Assembly: GCF_016401385.1 (NCBI RefSeq)
Contig: NZ_JAEACF010000001.1
Coordinates: forward strand, 1,612,001 to 1,676,000
DNA length: 64,000 nucleotides
Reading direction: 5' to 3'
DNA from: Fictibacillus halophilus
GTDB lineage: Bacteria > Bacillota > Bacilli > Bacillales > Fictibacillaceae
This document shows positions 35,006 through 44,514 of the stretch, in pieces (within the stretch, counting starts at the first letter, position 1; every line of letters starts with the position of its first letter). The notes under the pieces are model-generated. The model was not told the DNA's origin. It was given only the letters and a program-made list of their open reading frames with translations, and did not search any database. The translations under genes were made by a program, and so were the position numbers.

Positions 35006-35557
35006 TTAGTATATGAATTCTTCTTTTAGTAATCCCATTACAACGGTGTCATAATATTTTCCATCTATAAACTCATCGTTTCTCAAACGTCCTTCTACTA
35101 CAAATCCACATTTTTCATAGGAACGAATGGCTTGCACGTTTCCACTCCATGTTTCAAGTTTTATCCGTTGTAGATTCATCGTTTGAAATAAGTAGTGAAT
35201 GAGAGTTTTCATGGCATCCGTTCCATAACCCTTGCTCCAGTATTCTTTCACACCAATACCAATCCCGACCGTACAACTTCTCGAAATGATGTTCAGTGCA
35301 CTATACTGAATACCCCCAATATGTTGAGAGTTTTCTCCCTTCGTATAGATGGAAAATTTCCCGGTTTCACGCTTATCTATCCTTTTTACATCATTCTCGT
35401 AATCTGCTTCAACATTTTCTGTTGAAACATGACAATAGGCGTAAAAACCAGTACCCGCTATTAATTTAGCTGTTTCCTCATCATTTCGCCATTCAAAGAT
35501 CCTCTTATAATCTTCTAGTGAAACTGGCCGCAGTTCTACTTTTTGTCCCTTAATCAT
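35006..35557 (-). CDS. GNAT N-acetyltransferase
   Basis: 183 aa, Acetyltransf_3: KVELRPVSLEDYKRIFEWRND at the N terminus (shown as VELRPVSLEDY), the acetyl-CoA loop EYWSKGYGTDAMKTL near residues 109-123, then NLQRIKLETW and YEKCGFVVEGR. Resembles RimJ- and SpeG-like enzymes. The substrate is unknown. Confidence 0.9.
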   Translation of the reverse strand: MIKGQKVELRPVSLEDYKRIFEWRNDEETAKLIAGTGFYAYCHVSTENVEADYENDVKRIDKRETGKFSIYTKGENSQHIGGIQYSALNIISRSCTVGIGIGVKEYWSKGYGTDAMKTLIHYLFQTMNLQRIKLETWSGNVQAIRSYEKCGFVVEGRLRNDEFIDGKYYDTVVMGLLKEEFIY

Positions 35558-35652
35558 AAGCGTGACCCCATCCTTTATCGCAATTGAATGAATACCTTAA
35601 GTATGAATAAACCTAAATATACTACTGAAATACTACTAATAATTAGTCCAAA

Positions 35653-35952
35653 CTACTTTACAAACTCAATTTGTTCTAGTAACCAAGGACTCTCTCCTTC
35701 TTTTGCATAAGTGGAAAAATACTCTTTATCTTCCTCAATCAGGTTCCAAACCATTACTTCTTCAACAATAATCCTAAAAGTATCTGCTTTTCCTTCATTA
35801 TTGGGATTATATGCCGCAATCCAATATTCTTTGTTGTCTTCGGAATGACCTTTATCCGTAACAATAATTATCGAAGAGGTAGAATGAGTTTCCCCACAAG
35901 AAGTTAGTGGTAATAAAGTTAATATGATGAGTAAACCTGATATCCATTTCAT
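35653..35952 (-). CDS. Small lipoprotein
   Basis: 99 aa from ATG 35952, which follows GGAGGAG closely; a longer frame to 35988 is not supported. The signal peptide is KWISGLLIILTLLPLTSC with lipobox LTSC. The mature part (about 80 aa) is beta-rich and acidic. The family is not recognised. Confidence 0.75.
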   Translation of the reverse strand: MKWISGLLIILTLLPLTSCGETHSTSSIIIVTDKGHSEDNKEYWIAAYNPNNEGKADTFRIIVEEVMVWNLIEEDKEYFSTYAKEGESPWLLEQIEFVK

Positions 35953-36072
35953 GTACTCCTCCAATAAATGCCCAATTATCTTTAACAATTATTCCATAAC
36001 ATAGATTCCATTTCCTTCTTATCGATAGTTCATTTGTGGCATAGCAAAATTCTCTATACATATATAGGTCCC

Positions 36073-36103
36073 ACAAAAAAAGACCCGCTCAGCAGGTCCT
36101 TTA
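36073..36103 (-). terminator. Terminator after the 41-aa membrane gene
   Basis: Minus strand: AGGACCTGCT / AGCGGGTCT hairpin followed by seven T residues, just after the stop at 36110. Confidence 0.75.
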
Positions 36104-36109
36104 TAATCA

Positions 36110-36235
36110 TTATATGTTCTTTAAGAATTTAAATAAGGTTGGATATTGATGCTCTGGAATGTACTGATTGAAAAAATGTGTAGCAACCAAAACTAATACT
36201 ATTGTGAGAACGCTAAATAAAGTAATCTCTTTCAT
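36110..36235 (-). CDS. 41-residue single-pass membrane protein
   Basis: Minus strand: GGAG nine bases before ATG 36235, then 41 codons ending TAA. The protein starts MKEITLFSVLTIVLVLVATH, a clear membrane helix, and ends with a polar tail HQYPTLFKFLKNI. It has its own terminator. No function can be assigned. Confidence 0.6.
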   Translation of the reverse strand: MKEITLFSVLTIVLVLVATHFFNQYIPEHQYPTLFKFLKNI

Positions 36236-36294
36236 CTATGTTATCTCCTTTTCTCTCTTCAAGTGGAATAAAACCGATTCATTCTACTTAAATG

Positions 36295-36618
36295 TCAGAG
36301 ATAACTTGATTGATAGAGAAAAGGATTAAGAAATAAGGCTTTCTTTTGAGGGTTCTCAATAGTTGGTTTTACATCAAACTTATTCTCCACATGAACTTTT
36401 CTTACACTTTTATTCTGAAAAGTATTGAAAGCTTTTTGGACCTTATTACTCTCAATGACGTTTTTAGTCATGATTATAGAGATGTCTTCCGAAGCTGTTG
36501 AGAGTACAGTCCATTCATACTCTTGCCCAGAAGTTGAGCTTTCAGTATGAAAGTAATTCGGAACGAAAGACACTTTTAAACACAGACATAGTAAAACCAA
36601 CAAAGAAAATACCCGCAA
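36295..36618 (-). CDS. Hypothetical protein with N-terminal membrane helix
   Basis: 107 aa if started at TTG 36618, which has GGGGAGGG nine bases upstream; the ATG at 36639 lies before that site and is less likely. The hydrophobic stretch RVFSLLVLLCLCLKVSFV is a membrane anchor or signal peptide. The rest is polar and basic. The family is not recognised. Confidence 0.6.
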   Translation of the reverse strand: MRVFSLLVLLCLCLKVSFVPNYFHTESSTSGQEYEWTVLSTASEDISIIMTKNVIESNKVQKAFNTFQNKSVRKVHVENKFDVKPTIENPQKKALFLNPFLYQSSYL

Positions 36619-36775
36619 TTTCTTAATCCCTCCCCTCATTCAAAACTATTTTAATTTTAGCATAATAAGGAACCTGGTAAATATATGAGATTATCAGTGG
36701 ATTAATAGTGATTTATTAGGGTGAATCTATACTCTATGTAGAGCTATTCTCCTTCTCGAAGAATAGCTCATTTTC

Positions 36776-37693
36776 TTATTTATATCCTTCTACATTAGCT
36801 GGTTTCCCTGCCTCGACGACTTCGACTAAGTACCGGAAACAATCAGGCTGTGAACCATCTAAATCCACAAAGTCATACTTTTTAGCAAGTTCTCCGCTAG
36901 AAAAAGATTGTCCTTTTAGTTCATGTCGGTTATCATCCATCGCTAATGCTGCCACCGCTCTTCCAACAAAACGCGGTGTTTCGGATATTGCAAAATGTGG
37001 ATCTTTCTCAATGCCATCCCGCCAATTTTCTTCTGTTACACCAAAGACTTCAAGCATGATCTCTGAACGCATCCAGCCTGGTGATAGTGAAACCGCTGAA
37101 CATTGATACGGTGATAGTTCGTGTGACAAAGCTTTGGCCATCCGAATAACAGACGTTTTGGCTAAATCGTAAAACATGGACACTCTATAATTGTTATCAT
37201 TGTATTCTTTTGTTCCATCTGTCATTTCAATCACGAGTCCACCTTCGTTTTTAATCAACAATGGTAGCGCGTAGTGGCTTGTTATAAGATGGGTATCTAC
37301 AGCGAGACGGAGCATTCTTAGCCCTTTTTCAAGTGAATGTTTCCACACTGGTGTACTCCATTCAATGAGATTCTCTCCTCCCCAAATATCGTTTACTAGA
37401 ATGTCTAATCTACCTTGTTCGTTTTCAATTCGCTCTACTAAGGCTTGTACTTGTTCTGCAATAAGATGATCGACTTTAACTGGGATTCCAATGCCACCAA
37501 GTTCGTTTACTAATTCTGCCGTTTCCTCAATGGTTTCTGGTCGGTTGTATTCTGATACTTCCTTACGTGTTGTTCTACCAGTAATATATACGGTTGCTCC
37601 TGCTGCTCCCAACTCCATTGCAATCCCGCGTCCAGCACCTCGTGTTCCTCCAGCTACAAGTGCGATCTTTCCTTGTAAAGGTTTCATTTGCAT
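36776..37693 (-). CDS. SDR-family oxidoreductase
   Basis: 305 aa. The NAD(P)-binding motif GGTRGAGRGIA is at residues about 16-26, the NDIWGG strand replaces NNAG, and the catalytic YDLAK is in the middle. The length and the arginine after the first strand (ITGRTTR) suggest NADP use. It is divergent from the WYL regulator gene 37773, with a palindrome between them, so it is probably under that regulator. The substrate is unknown. Confidence 0.9.
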   Translation of the reverse strand: MQMKPLQGKIALVAGGTRGAGRGIAMELGAAGATVYITGRTTRKEVSEYNRPETIEETAELVNELGGIGIPVKVDHLIAEQVQALVERIENEQGRLDILVNDIWGGENLIEWSTPVWKHSLEKGLRMLRLAVDTHLITSHYALPLLIKNEGGLVIEMTDGTKEYNDNNYRVSMFYDLAKTSVIRMAKALSHELSPYQCSAVSLSPGWMRSEIMLEVFGVTEENWRDGIEKDPHFAISETPRFVGRAVAALAMDDNRHELKGQSFSSGELAKKYDFVDLDGSQPDCFRYLVEVVEAGKPANVEGYK

Positions 37694-37734
37694 TCACTCC
37701 TTTTTTGATTTATCTTTATTTTAGCCTTTAAAGT

Positions 37735-37749
37735 TGACATCCAATGTCA
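37735..37749. promoter_or_regulatory. Palindrome between the SDR and WYL genes
   Basis: TGACAT-CCA-ATGTCA is a perfect 6+3+6 inverted repeat between divergent genes, overlapping a TTGACA sequence (37734-37739). It is the likely operator for the WYL regulator. Confidence 0.5.
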
Positions 37750-37772
37750 TATTAAAAGTTAGGAGTAAACAT

Positions 37773-38729
37773 ATGAGAGCAGACCGTTTAATCAGCATCT
37801 TATTGCTGCTTCAGAATCATGGAAAGATGACAACAAAAGCGTTAGCTCAAGAATTAGAAGTCACAGAGCGAACCATCCATCGTGACATGGAAGCTTTAAG
37901 TGTCGCAGGAATTCCAGTGCTAGCCGAGCGTGGCAAACACGGCGGATGGCGGCTCGTTGATCAGTACAGAACACGATTGACTGGATTAAAAGACAGCGAG
38001 CTAAAAACTTTGTTTCTTTCCCCTTCTTTTCAGCTTTTAAGTGATCTAGGGATTACAAAAGATTGGAAAGAAGCCCGACAAAAGCTGTTAGCTGCTCTCC
38101 CAAACACACTTCAATCACAAGCTGATCACCTTTGGAATCGCATTCATATTGATACCGATCCATGGAAGCAATCCAGTCAAGAAATTACCGCATTGAGCTT
38201 GCTACAACAAGCTCTATGGGAAGAACGAAAAATACGTATTACATACGAAAAAGCAAACAAGGAAACATCTGAGAGAATAGTAGAACCATTAGGACTCGTG
38301 GCAAAAGGTCGTACATGGTACCTGATTGCGGTAGCTAATAAAGATATAAAAAATTTCAGGGTATCTCGAATAAAGTATGTAGAATTAACGAATGACTTAT
38401 TTGCCCGGCCAACTAATTTTCAACTAGCGGATTATTGGACAGAATCGAAACAAAATTTTGTTCAAAGTTTACCTGTATTCGAAGTAGATGTTGAAGCATC
38501 TCCAGCTATTATTCAACGGTTATCCTTTAGCGGACGCTTTGCACAAGTTGTGAGTAAGGGTTCACCAAATGAAAACGGATGGTTTCCCGTAAAACTTACT
38601 TTTGATACAAAGCAAGAAGCTGCGTCTTATATCATCGGGTTTGGTGATCAGATGAAAATTATTTCTCCCTCCTCATTGATTGATTCAGTCAAGAGGATCG
38701 GTGAATCGGTACTATCTCTTTACAAGTGA
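37773..38729 (+). CDS. HTH-WYL transcriptional regulator
   Basis: 318 aa from ATG 37773, with AGGAG seven bases upstream; a longer frame from 37734 covers the palindrome and is unlikely. The N terminus is a winged HTH (RADRLISILLLLQNHGKM, TTKALAQELEVTERTIHRDM), and the WYL domain follows (EPLGLVAKGRTWYLIAVAN). WYL proteins sense a ligand, often a nucleic acid-related one. It probably controls the divergent SDR gene. Confidence 0.9.
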   Translation: MRADRLISILLLLQNHGKMTTKALAQELEVTERTIHRDMEALSVAGIPVLAERGKHGGWRLVDQYRTRLTGLKDSELKTLFLSPSFQLLSDLGITKDWKEARQKLLAALPNTLQSQADHLWNRIHIDTDPWKQSSQEITALSLLQQALWEERKIRITYEKANKETSERIVEPLGLVAKGRTWYLIAVANKDIKNFRVSRIKYVELTNDLFARPTNFQLADYWTESKQNFVQSLPVFEVDVEASPAIIQRLSFSGRFAQVVSKGSPNENGWFPVKLTFDTKQEAASYIIGFGDQMKIISPSSLIDSVKRIGESVLSLYK

Positions 38730-38980
38730 TGACTGTCTCTGGAATGCTTTGGAGTACAAAAAGTTTAACCAAACACAATAAATTAGCTATCGAAAAAGCG
38801 CTGTAAGTAAATGAACTGTATCTTTTATTTCTCCTAGAAACTGAATTTCTATAACAAAATATACATTTTTAATTCACCTTACCTTTCACGAAGGAAAACC
38901 ATTTTTGTTAATTATAGGAAGGTGTTTTGTAAAAAAATGTAGAAATATACAGATATATAGAATATTAAGTTGGTGATAGG

Positions 38981-40225
38981 ATGCGAAGAGTTGTAGTGAC
39001 AGGTATGGGCGCTATTACACCCCTTGGTAATTCGGTTGAAGAAAGTTGGACGAAATTAATTCATGGTGAGTCTGGGATTGGTTTACTTACTCGTTTTGAC
39101 TCAACTCATTTTTCTGCAAAAACGGCTGCTGAAGTTAAAGATTTTTGTCTTTCTAACTATATTCAGGTAAACGAGAGACATCGTATGGATCGGTTCACTG
39201 AATACGCCGTCGCTTCTTCTATAATGGCCATTCAGGATGCAAACGTGATCCCCGGTAAAACCGTCCATGAAGAACGCGTCGGCGTATCATTCGGAACAGC
39301 AATTGGGGGTATTGAAAGTTTTGAAAATACATATAAAGACCTGCAGAACGGTGGGTATCAAAATCTCTATCCCTTTTCTACAACAACGGTTATTTCAAAT
39401 ATGGCAGCGAGCCAAGTCGCGATTGCCATTGGAGCTAAAGGCGTAAATACGTGTGTCGTATTATCCTGTGCTTCCGGTTCAAATGCAATAGGAGATGCCT
39501 ATCGAGCCATTCAGCGAGGTGATGCAGAAGTGATAGTGGCTGGAGGTTCTGAAGCTTCACTGACTCCTCTTGGAATCGGGGCTTTCTGTGCCATGGGAGC
39601 CATATCCACTAATCCTGATCCTAAAAGTGCTTGTAGACCTTTTGATAAGAATAGAGACGGCTTAGTCATGGGAGAAGGTGCAGGTGCAATCGTGCTAGAA
39701 TCCCTTGATACTGCATTGAGTCGAAAAGCAAAGATTTATGGCGAGATCGTAGGTTATTCAACTGTTTCAGACGCTTATCATATTACGAGCCCCGCTCCAG
39801 GCGGTGAAGGAGCGGTTCGAGCGATGACAGGCGCATTATCAGAATCTCGCTTAGCGCTTGAAGACATTGATTATATTAACGCACACGGAACGAGCACCAC
39901 CTATAATGATAGATTCGAAACAGAAGCCATCAAAAGCTTCTTAAAGAAAAGAGCTTACGACGTTCCGATCAGTTCCACTAAATCTATGACCGGTCACATG
40001 ATGGGTGCTGCGGGTGCAGTTGAAGCCATTTTTACTCTTCTTGCTATTAAGACGGGAATCATTCCTCCTACTGTAAACTTACATACGAGAGATGAAGTAT
40101 GCGATTTGGATTATGTACCAAACGAAGCCCGGAAAACCACTATAAAAGCAGCACTTAGTAACGCACTAGGCTTTGGTGGACACAACACTGCCCTACTTTT
40201 TCAAAAGTATGAAGCTCGTTTATAA
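38981..40225 (+). CDS. fabF: Beta-ketoacyl-ACP synthase II (FabF-like), solitary
   Basis: 414 aa thiolase-fold condensing enzyme. The catalytic triad is Cys163 (VLSCASGSNAIG), His302 (NAHGTSTT) and His339 (KSMTGHMMGAAG), and Lys334 is present. The start RRVVVTGMGAITPLGN is typical of FabF. The Cys motif CASGSN differs slightly from CATGTN of housekeeping FabF. No other fatty-acid gene is nearby, so it is likely a second FabF acting on special acyl chains. A weak GGTGATAGG precedes the ATG. Confidence 0.88.
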   Translation: MRRVVVTGMGAITPLGNSVEESWTKLIHGESGIGLLTRFDSTHFSAKTAAEVKDFCLSNYIQVNERHRMDRFTEYAVASSIMAIQDANVIPGKTVHEERVGVSFGTAIGGIESFENTYKDLQNGGYQNLYPFSTTTVISNMAASQVAIAIGAKGVNTCVVLSCASGSNAIGDAYRAIQRGDAEVIVAGGSEASLTPLGIGAFCAMGAISTNPDPKSACRPFDKNRDGLVMGEGAGAIVLESLDTALSRKAKIYGEIVGYSTVSDAYHITSPAPGGEGAVRAMTGALSESRLALEDIDYINAHGTSTTYNDRFETEAIKSFLKKRAYDVPISSTKSMTGHMMGAAGAVEAIFTLLAIKTGIIPPTVNLHTRDEVCDLDYVPNEARKTTIKAALSNALGFGGHNTALLFQKYEARL

Positions 40226-40239
40226 AGGAGAGATTCGTT

Positions 40240-41022
40240 ATACAATTCGTTAGAAATTATGGCCTGTTATTCGTTTACGCAAGTTTGTTTTTTCTTAGTA
40301 TCATCTTTTTCTCATACAGATGGTACAGCTGGGGAGCATTTTCGGTGTTATCGTTGTTCCTGCTTTATAGAACAAACTTAAAATATCGATCGACCCTATC
40401 CCTGTTCATCTTCTTTTTGTTAGGGTTGATTTTGTATATTTTAGGAATGGACTTAATTGCCGAGTGGGGACTTTCCATAGAAACAAAGATTATCTTAAAC
40501 AGAATTTTACTTTTATTTATCATCCTAGGAGCTGTTATCTCTGTAAAACTTTTTAAACAAAGAGTGAATTTCTTTACTAAGATGCCAGACTGGAACGGTG
40601 AGATCGTATTTCCTCATCATACGATAAAAACACTAACCTTTTTGATGTTTGGTTTGCTCGGATCGACGACAATCCTTTTGCCACTCCTATTCATAGAGAA
40701 TACAAGCTTTACAAGATCATTACTGGTATTTGCATTGATCTTTTCACTGTTCAATGCTGTTCTGGAGGAGTTACTTTGGAGAGGGATATTGTTATCTTTT
40801 CTAAGAGAGTACACCTCTACCTTTTATGCTTTTCTCATTACTAGCGTTGGGTTCGGTCTGTTACATCTATCCATCGGAATTCCTCTCATCATGAGTATTC
40901 TGTTTTCGTTTGGAGGACTATTTTATGCTTTTGTGGTGTTAAAGACGAATAGTATATACCCTGCTATCGTGTTTCATTTTGTCATAAACATAGGGATGGT
41001 TCTTAACGGTTGGATCATGTAA
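40240..41022 (+). CDS. CPBP intramembrane metalloprotease
   Basis: About 260 aa with seven or eight membrane helices. The CPBP motifs are LEELLWRG (EExxxR) and FGLLHLSIG, and the last helix has YPAIVFHFVINIG; these build the metal site. The frame is open upstream of the first standard start (TTG 40285), and AAAGGAG (40224-40230) sits nine bases before an ATA codon at 40240, where a start would be expected. Either ATA is used or an ATG has changed. It may process prenylated or other membrane proteins, or bacteriocin-type peptides. Confidence 0.8.
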   Translation: MQFVRNYGLLFVYASLFFLSIIFFSYRWYSWGAFSVLSLFLLYRTNLKYRSTLSLFIFFLLGLILYILGMDLIAEWGLSIETKIILNRILLLFIILGAVISVKLFKQRVNFFTKMPDWNGEIVFPHHTIKTLTFLMFGLLGSTTILLPLLFIENTSFTRSLLVFALIFSLFNAVLEELLWRGILLSFLREYTSTFYAFLITSVGFGLLHLSIGIPLIMSILFSFGGLFYAFVVLKTNSIYPAIVFHFVINIGMVLNGWIM

Positions 41023-41072
41023 TTCTGTCTTGTCTTGTTCTGATTCATGCAGAAACAAAAAACAATCAAATC

Positions 41073-41107
41073 AAAAAAAAAGAATCACAACCGGATTCGT
41101 TGTGATT
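41073..41107 (-). terminator. Terminator after the glycosyltransferase-methyltransferase gene
   Basis: A 9-bp stem AATCACAAC / GTTGTGATT (41083-41091, 41099-41107). On the minus strand it is followed by nine T residues, downstream of the stop at 41158. Confidence 0.8.
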
Positions 41108-41157
41108 TCCTCATTTGTCTGTGGAAGGACAAGAGATACTTCAAGCATTCATAATCA

Positions 41158-43422
41158 TTAATTCTTTTCAAATACATCTACGAGTTGTTTAGGAACAAAG
41201 ACGTAATCATCCATAAAACCTTCAGAGTCATCCACTTCTAGCGGTCCAACTTTTCCCGTCCAAAAATTGATTCTATATATTTTATAGTTTGGAAGAAGTT
41301 CCTTAATGTTTATTATGCTGTTCTTTGCATTATTGTGATGTTCTATTGTGATTACAGGTTTAGCGTGTTCGATCAGATGAAGTGCTCCTTGGATGACCTG
41401 AAGTTCGTAACCTTGTGTATCAATCTTTATCAAACGGACTTCTTCTTTTATATCACGTGATAAAAATGTATCAAGTGTTATTGTATCCACTTCCACCTCA
41501 GTAAAATCAGAACCAATCCCATCATAATATTCAACAGCCGACATTCCACGATTGTAATTCGAATCGTTTTGCATATAGAAATTGATCCTACCATCAACAT
41601 CTCCAACAGCGAGTGAGTGTGCCTTTAGATTTTGGAATCTGTTCAACTCATTGTTTCTGACCAGTTGTTTGTATATTTTCTGATGAGGTTCAAAACATAT
41701 ACATTCTACGTTCGAGTAAAGACTTGCAGCGTGTAATGCATGGTACCCAATATTCGCCCCTATATCTAAAAAGACCCCACCCTCTCTTAAGAATGTCCCG
41801 AGCTTCTTTACAAGATACGGCTCCCAGTTTCCTTGTTTTATAATTGTCTCTTCAATAAATCCGGGAATCTTTAGGTCCATCCTAAACGGATGACCTTCCC
41901 CGTTTAACAGTGTAACGATTTGGGATGCACTCGTAGTCTGATTGTGCATCTTGTCTTCCAGCATTTTCTTATTATTATCTAGATGTTCGTAGCTTGGGTG
42001 GAGCTTCCTTGCTTCTTCATTATGATCATAAGACTTTTCATAGTTTTTTAATTGATAATAACAAACACAAAGTTGAATGTGTGGCAGCCATGTCCAACAA
42101 GAATCGTAATAAAGCATTCCTACCTCTAGTGGCTTATCAAGTTCGGTTGCTTTTGTATACCAAAAGACCGCTTGTTCTAACTGGTTCTGTTGTAAGAACC
42201 GATAACCAAGTCGACAACAGATCTCAGCTCGAGGCTTGTCATATTGAAATGATCGGTAACAATATTCTCTTTCTTTCTCATCATTTGAGAGTTGGTGATA
42301 GATATCTGCCACTTCATTACAGATGAAAATCTTTATGTCGTCCTCCACTTCAACTGAGTTCAGTAGTTTTTCATAGAGATCTATAGCTTGCTCAAATTCT
42401 TTCGTCTTTTTGAAATAGTTTGCAGCTGGAAGGAGGTGTTCAACTATATCCTTTTCTCTATTTCGTTCTTGAGATTTATGAATGACTTTTTGATAGACAG
42501 CTAGATATCCCTCTGTCATATGTTCAACTGTAAAATGATCCGAAACATAGTCTCTCAATCGATTTGGCTCAGATTGTAACGCTTCTAAACTCTTAATCAT
42601 TTCATCGGTAGTCTGACAAACCTGAGAAGGAAAAGATTTTAACACTTCAGAAACAGCACCGTTATCAAGAGCCACAACAGGAGTACCACATGCCATCGCT
42701 TCTACCATCACAAGTCCAAACGGTTCTTCCCATGACGTAGGAAAGACAAGACAAGCTGCTTCTTTTAATAGTTTAAGACGATACTCTCCCCCAACTTCTC
42801 CTACATATTCCACATTGCTTAGTTTCTTAATTCGAGGTTCGATCTCTGTTTGAAAATATTCGGAATTGAATACAGGTCCTGCTATCTTCATACGCCTTTT
42901 TGTACGCTCAGCTATGTCTAGAGCATGATGAATACCTTTATGAGCACTTATAACGCCTAGAAAAAGTAAATAGTCTTCCTTTATCGGCTGAAAAGGATAC
43001 TCATTTAAATCAATTCCGTTATAAACAAAATACCCATAGCCTTTTCCCACATGTTCAAGCGCTCGTTTACTGAGATATATAGGATGTTCAATTTCATTGT
43101 TCAAGCTATCATGGATGGTGCAGACAGTTGGTACTGACAGTTTCAACCTCCCGATCACTGAAAGGTGTGTGTGATCATGAATGACATCCACTTCGTCAGG
43201 CAAAGTTTCCTTTACATAAACCGCAATATGTTCAGGTCTTCCCGCTTCATGATGATAGGGAATTAACTGAGCACTTGTCTGGCTACCTTCTCTTGCATAC
43301 AAATAAACGTCATGGCCTTGTCTTACACTTTCTTCGACAAGGGCATGAATCATCCGTTCGATTCCTCCATAGTTTAGCGGCGGTACAGGATAAAAGTCAG
43401 GCGCAACATGCACGATTCTCAT
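41158..43422 (-). CDS. GT4 glycosyltransferase - TPR - FkbM methyltransferase fusion
   Basis: 754 aa. Residues 1-320: GT4 fold with APDFYPVPPLNYGGIERM at the N terminus and the SWEEPFGLVMVEAMACGTPVV motif (given as EEPFGLVMVEAMACG) for the sugar nucleotide. Residues 330-480: TPR-like repeats (KEFEQAIDLYEKLL, NQLEQAVFWYTKATE). Residues 490-754: FkbM methyltransferase with FLDIGANIGYHALHAA and LIKIDTQGYELQVIQGA. It should add a sugar and O-methylate it. The start overlaps the upstream GT2 gene by ATGA. Its neighbour is the collagen-like protein, the likely acceptor. Confidence 0.88.
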   Translation of the reverse strand: MRIVHVAPDFYPVPPLNYGGIERMIHALVEESVRQGHDVYLYAREGSQTSAQLIPYHHEAGRPEHIAVYVKETLPDEVDVIHDHTHLSVIGRLKLSVPTVCTIHDSLNNEIEHPIYLSKRALEHVGKGYGYFVYNGIDLNEYPFQPIKEDYLLFLGVISAHKGIHHALDIAERTKRRMKIAGPVFNSEYFQTEIEPRIKKLSNVEYVGEVGGEYRLKLLKEAACLVFPTSWEEPFGLVMVEAMACGTPVVALDNGAVSEVLKSFPSQVCQTTDEMIKSLEALQSEPNRLRDYVSDHFTVEHMTEGYLAVYQKVIHKSQERNREKDIVEHLLPAANYFKKTKEFEQAIDLYEKLLNSVEVEDDIKIFICNEVADIYHQLSNDEKEREYCYRSFQYDKPRAEICCRLGYRFLQQNQLEQAVFWYTKATELDKPLEVGMLYYDSCWTWLPHIQLCVCYYQLKNYEKSYDHNEEARKLHPSYEHLDNNKKMLEDKMHNQTTSASQIVTLLNGEGHPFRMDLKIPGFIEETIIKQGNWEPYLVKKLGTFLREGGVFLDIGANIGYHALHAASLYSNVECICFEPHQKIYKQLVRNNELNRFQNLKAHSLAVGDVDGRINFYMQNDSNYNRGMSAVEYYDGIGSDFTEVEVDTITLDTFLSRDIKEEVRLIKIDTQGYELQVIQGALHLIEHAKPVITIEHHNNAKNSIINIKELLPNYKIYRINFWTGKVGPLEVDDSEGFMDDYVFVPKQLVDVFEKN

Positions 43423-44504
43423 ATCTTCACCTCAATCTTGTGCTTCTCTTCGAGCAATTTTTTATTGTGAAGGACATGTTCATCACTAGGACGATGTTTA
43501 CGTGCTTGTTCGTTATGTTCATAAGACTTCTCAAACTCTCCAAGATGATAGTAACAAATACATAGTTGCAGGTGAGGAAACCATGACCAGTAGGCTTCTT
43601 GTATAAAACCCAAATGGTCTTCAGGCTTTTTTAGTTCAATCGCTTGCTTAAACCAAAATCGGGCTTGGTCATATTTTTGCTGTTTTAAAAATAATGAACC
43701 GAGGCGACAGCACAACTCCGCTCTTGGTGGATCATAATCGAATGATTTCATGGCCACTCGAAATGCATCATCAAACTTGTCCGTCATCATATAAATTCCG
43801 CTCAAGCGGTAACAAGCCGAGATAATATCTTCACTCCATCCGTTTTTTTCTTTTATAAATTTTTCATAGATGATTGAAGCTTTCTCGTACTGTTGATTGT
43901 CCATCAATTCGTTTCCATAGTAGTATAAATCACGAGGAGAGAAAGTCTCTCCTCGTGTAACTCTATTCTCAAAGATAGCTAGATTACGTCCAGAGTGGCC
44001 ATGTGTTCTCGTATGTGTGACCACAATATCTGAATGCTTGATGTTACCACTCACATTCAAATATTCATGAACGGGACCGACCCATTGAAAATTTTTACTT
44101 CGTTTGACGAGCCGATTTCGTCTAAGACTCGTTGTCACGTTTCCAAATTCATCAAACGCGTAGTTATATAACATCGTTACAGAATCGATCGAATCTACTA
44201 ACTCTTTCTTTAAACTTACTAGTTTTGCTTGATCTTCTTTTAACAGAAGATCATCCGCATCAAACCAAAGGATGTAGTCCTTTGTCGCTTGAGCGAAAGC
44301 GAAATTACGAGCTGCTGAAAAATCATAGATCCAGTGGAAATCATAAACAAGAGAAGTAAAAGATCTCGCAATCTTCTTCGTATGATCTGTTGAGCCCGTA
44401 TCTACGATGATGATCTCATCTACCACTGAAGAGATTGATTCTAAGCATTTTCCAAGTGTGCTTTCTTCGTTTTTTACAATCATACAAAGACTGATGCTAC
44501 ACAT
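43419..44504 (-). CDS. GT2 glycosyltransferase with TPR tail
   Basis: 361 aa. The N-terminal GT-A domain starts ISLCMIVKNEESTLG, has the nucleotide site DEIIIVDTGSTD and the metal motif ILWFDADD. The C-terminal third is TPR-like (QKYDQARFWFKQAIEL). The TPR end resembles that of the fusion protein downstream, so both may bind the same acceptor. It lies ten bases after the collagen-like gene in the same operon. Similar GT2-TPR enzymes act on spore surface proteins. Confidence 0.9.
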   Translation of the reverse strand: MCSISLCMIVKNEESTLGKCLESISSVVDEIIIVDTGSTDHTKKIARSFTSLVYDFHWIYDFSAARNFAFAQATKDYILWFDADDLLLKEDQAKLVSLKKELVDSIDSVTMLYNYAFDEFGNVTTSLRRNRLVKRSKNFQWVGPVHEYLNVSGNIKHSDIVVTHTRTHGHSGRNLAIFENRVTRGETFSPRDLYYYGNELMDNQQYEKASIIYEKFIKEKNGWSEDIISACYRLSGIYMMTDKFDDAFRVAMKSFDYDPPRAELCCRLGSLFLKQQKYDQARFWFKQAIELKKPEDHLGFIQEAYWSWFPHLQLCICYYHLGEFEKSYEHNEQARKHRPSDEHVLHNKKLLEEKHKIEVKI

Positions 44505-44514
44505 AACAATCCTC

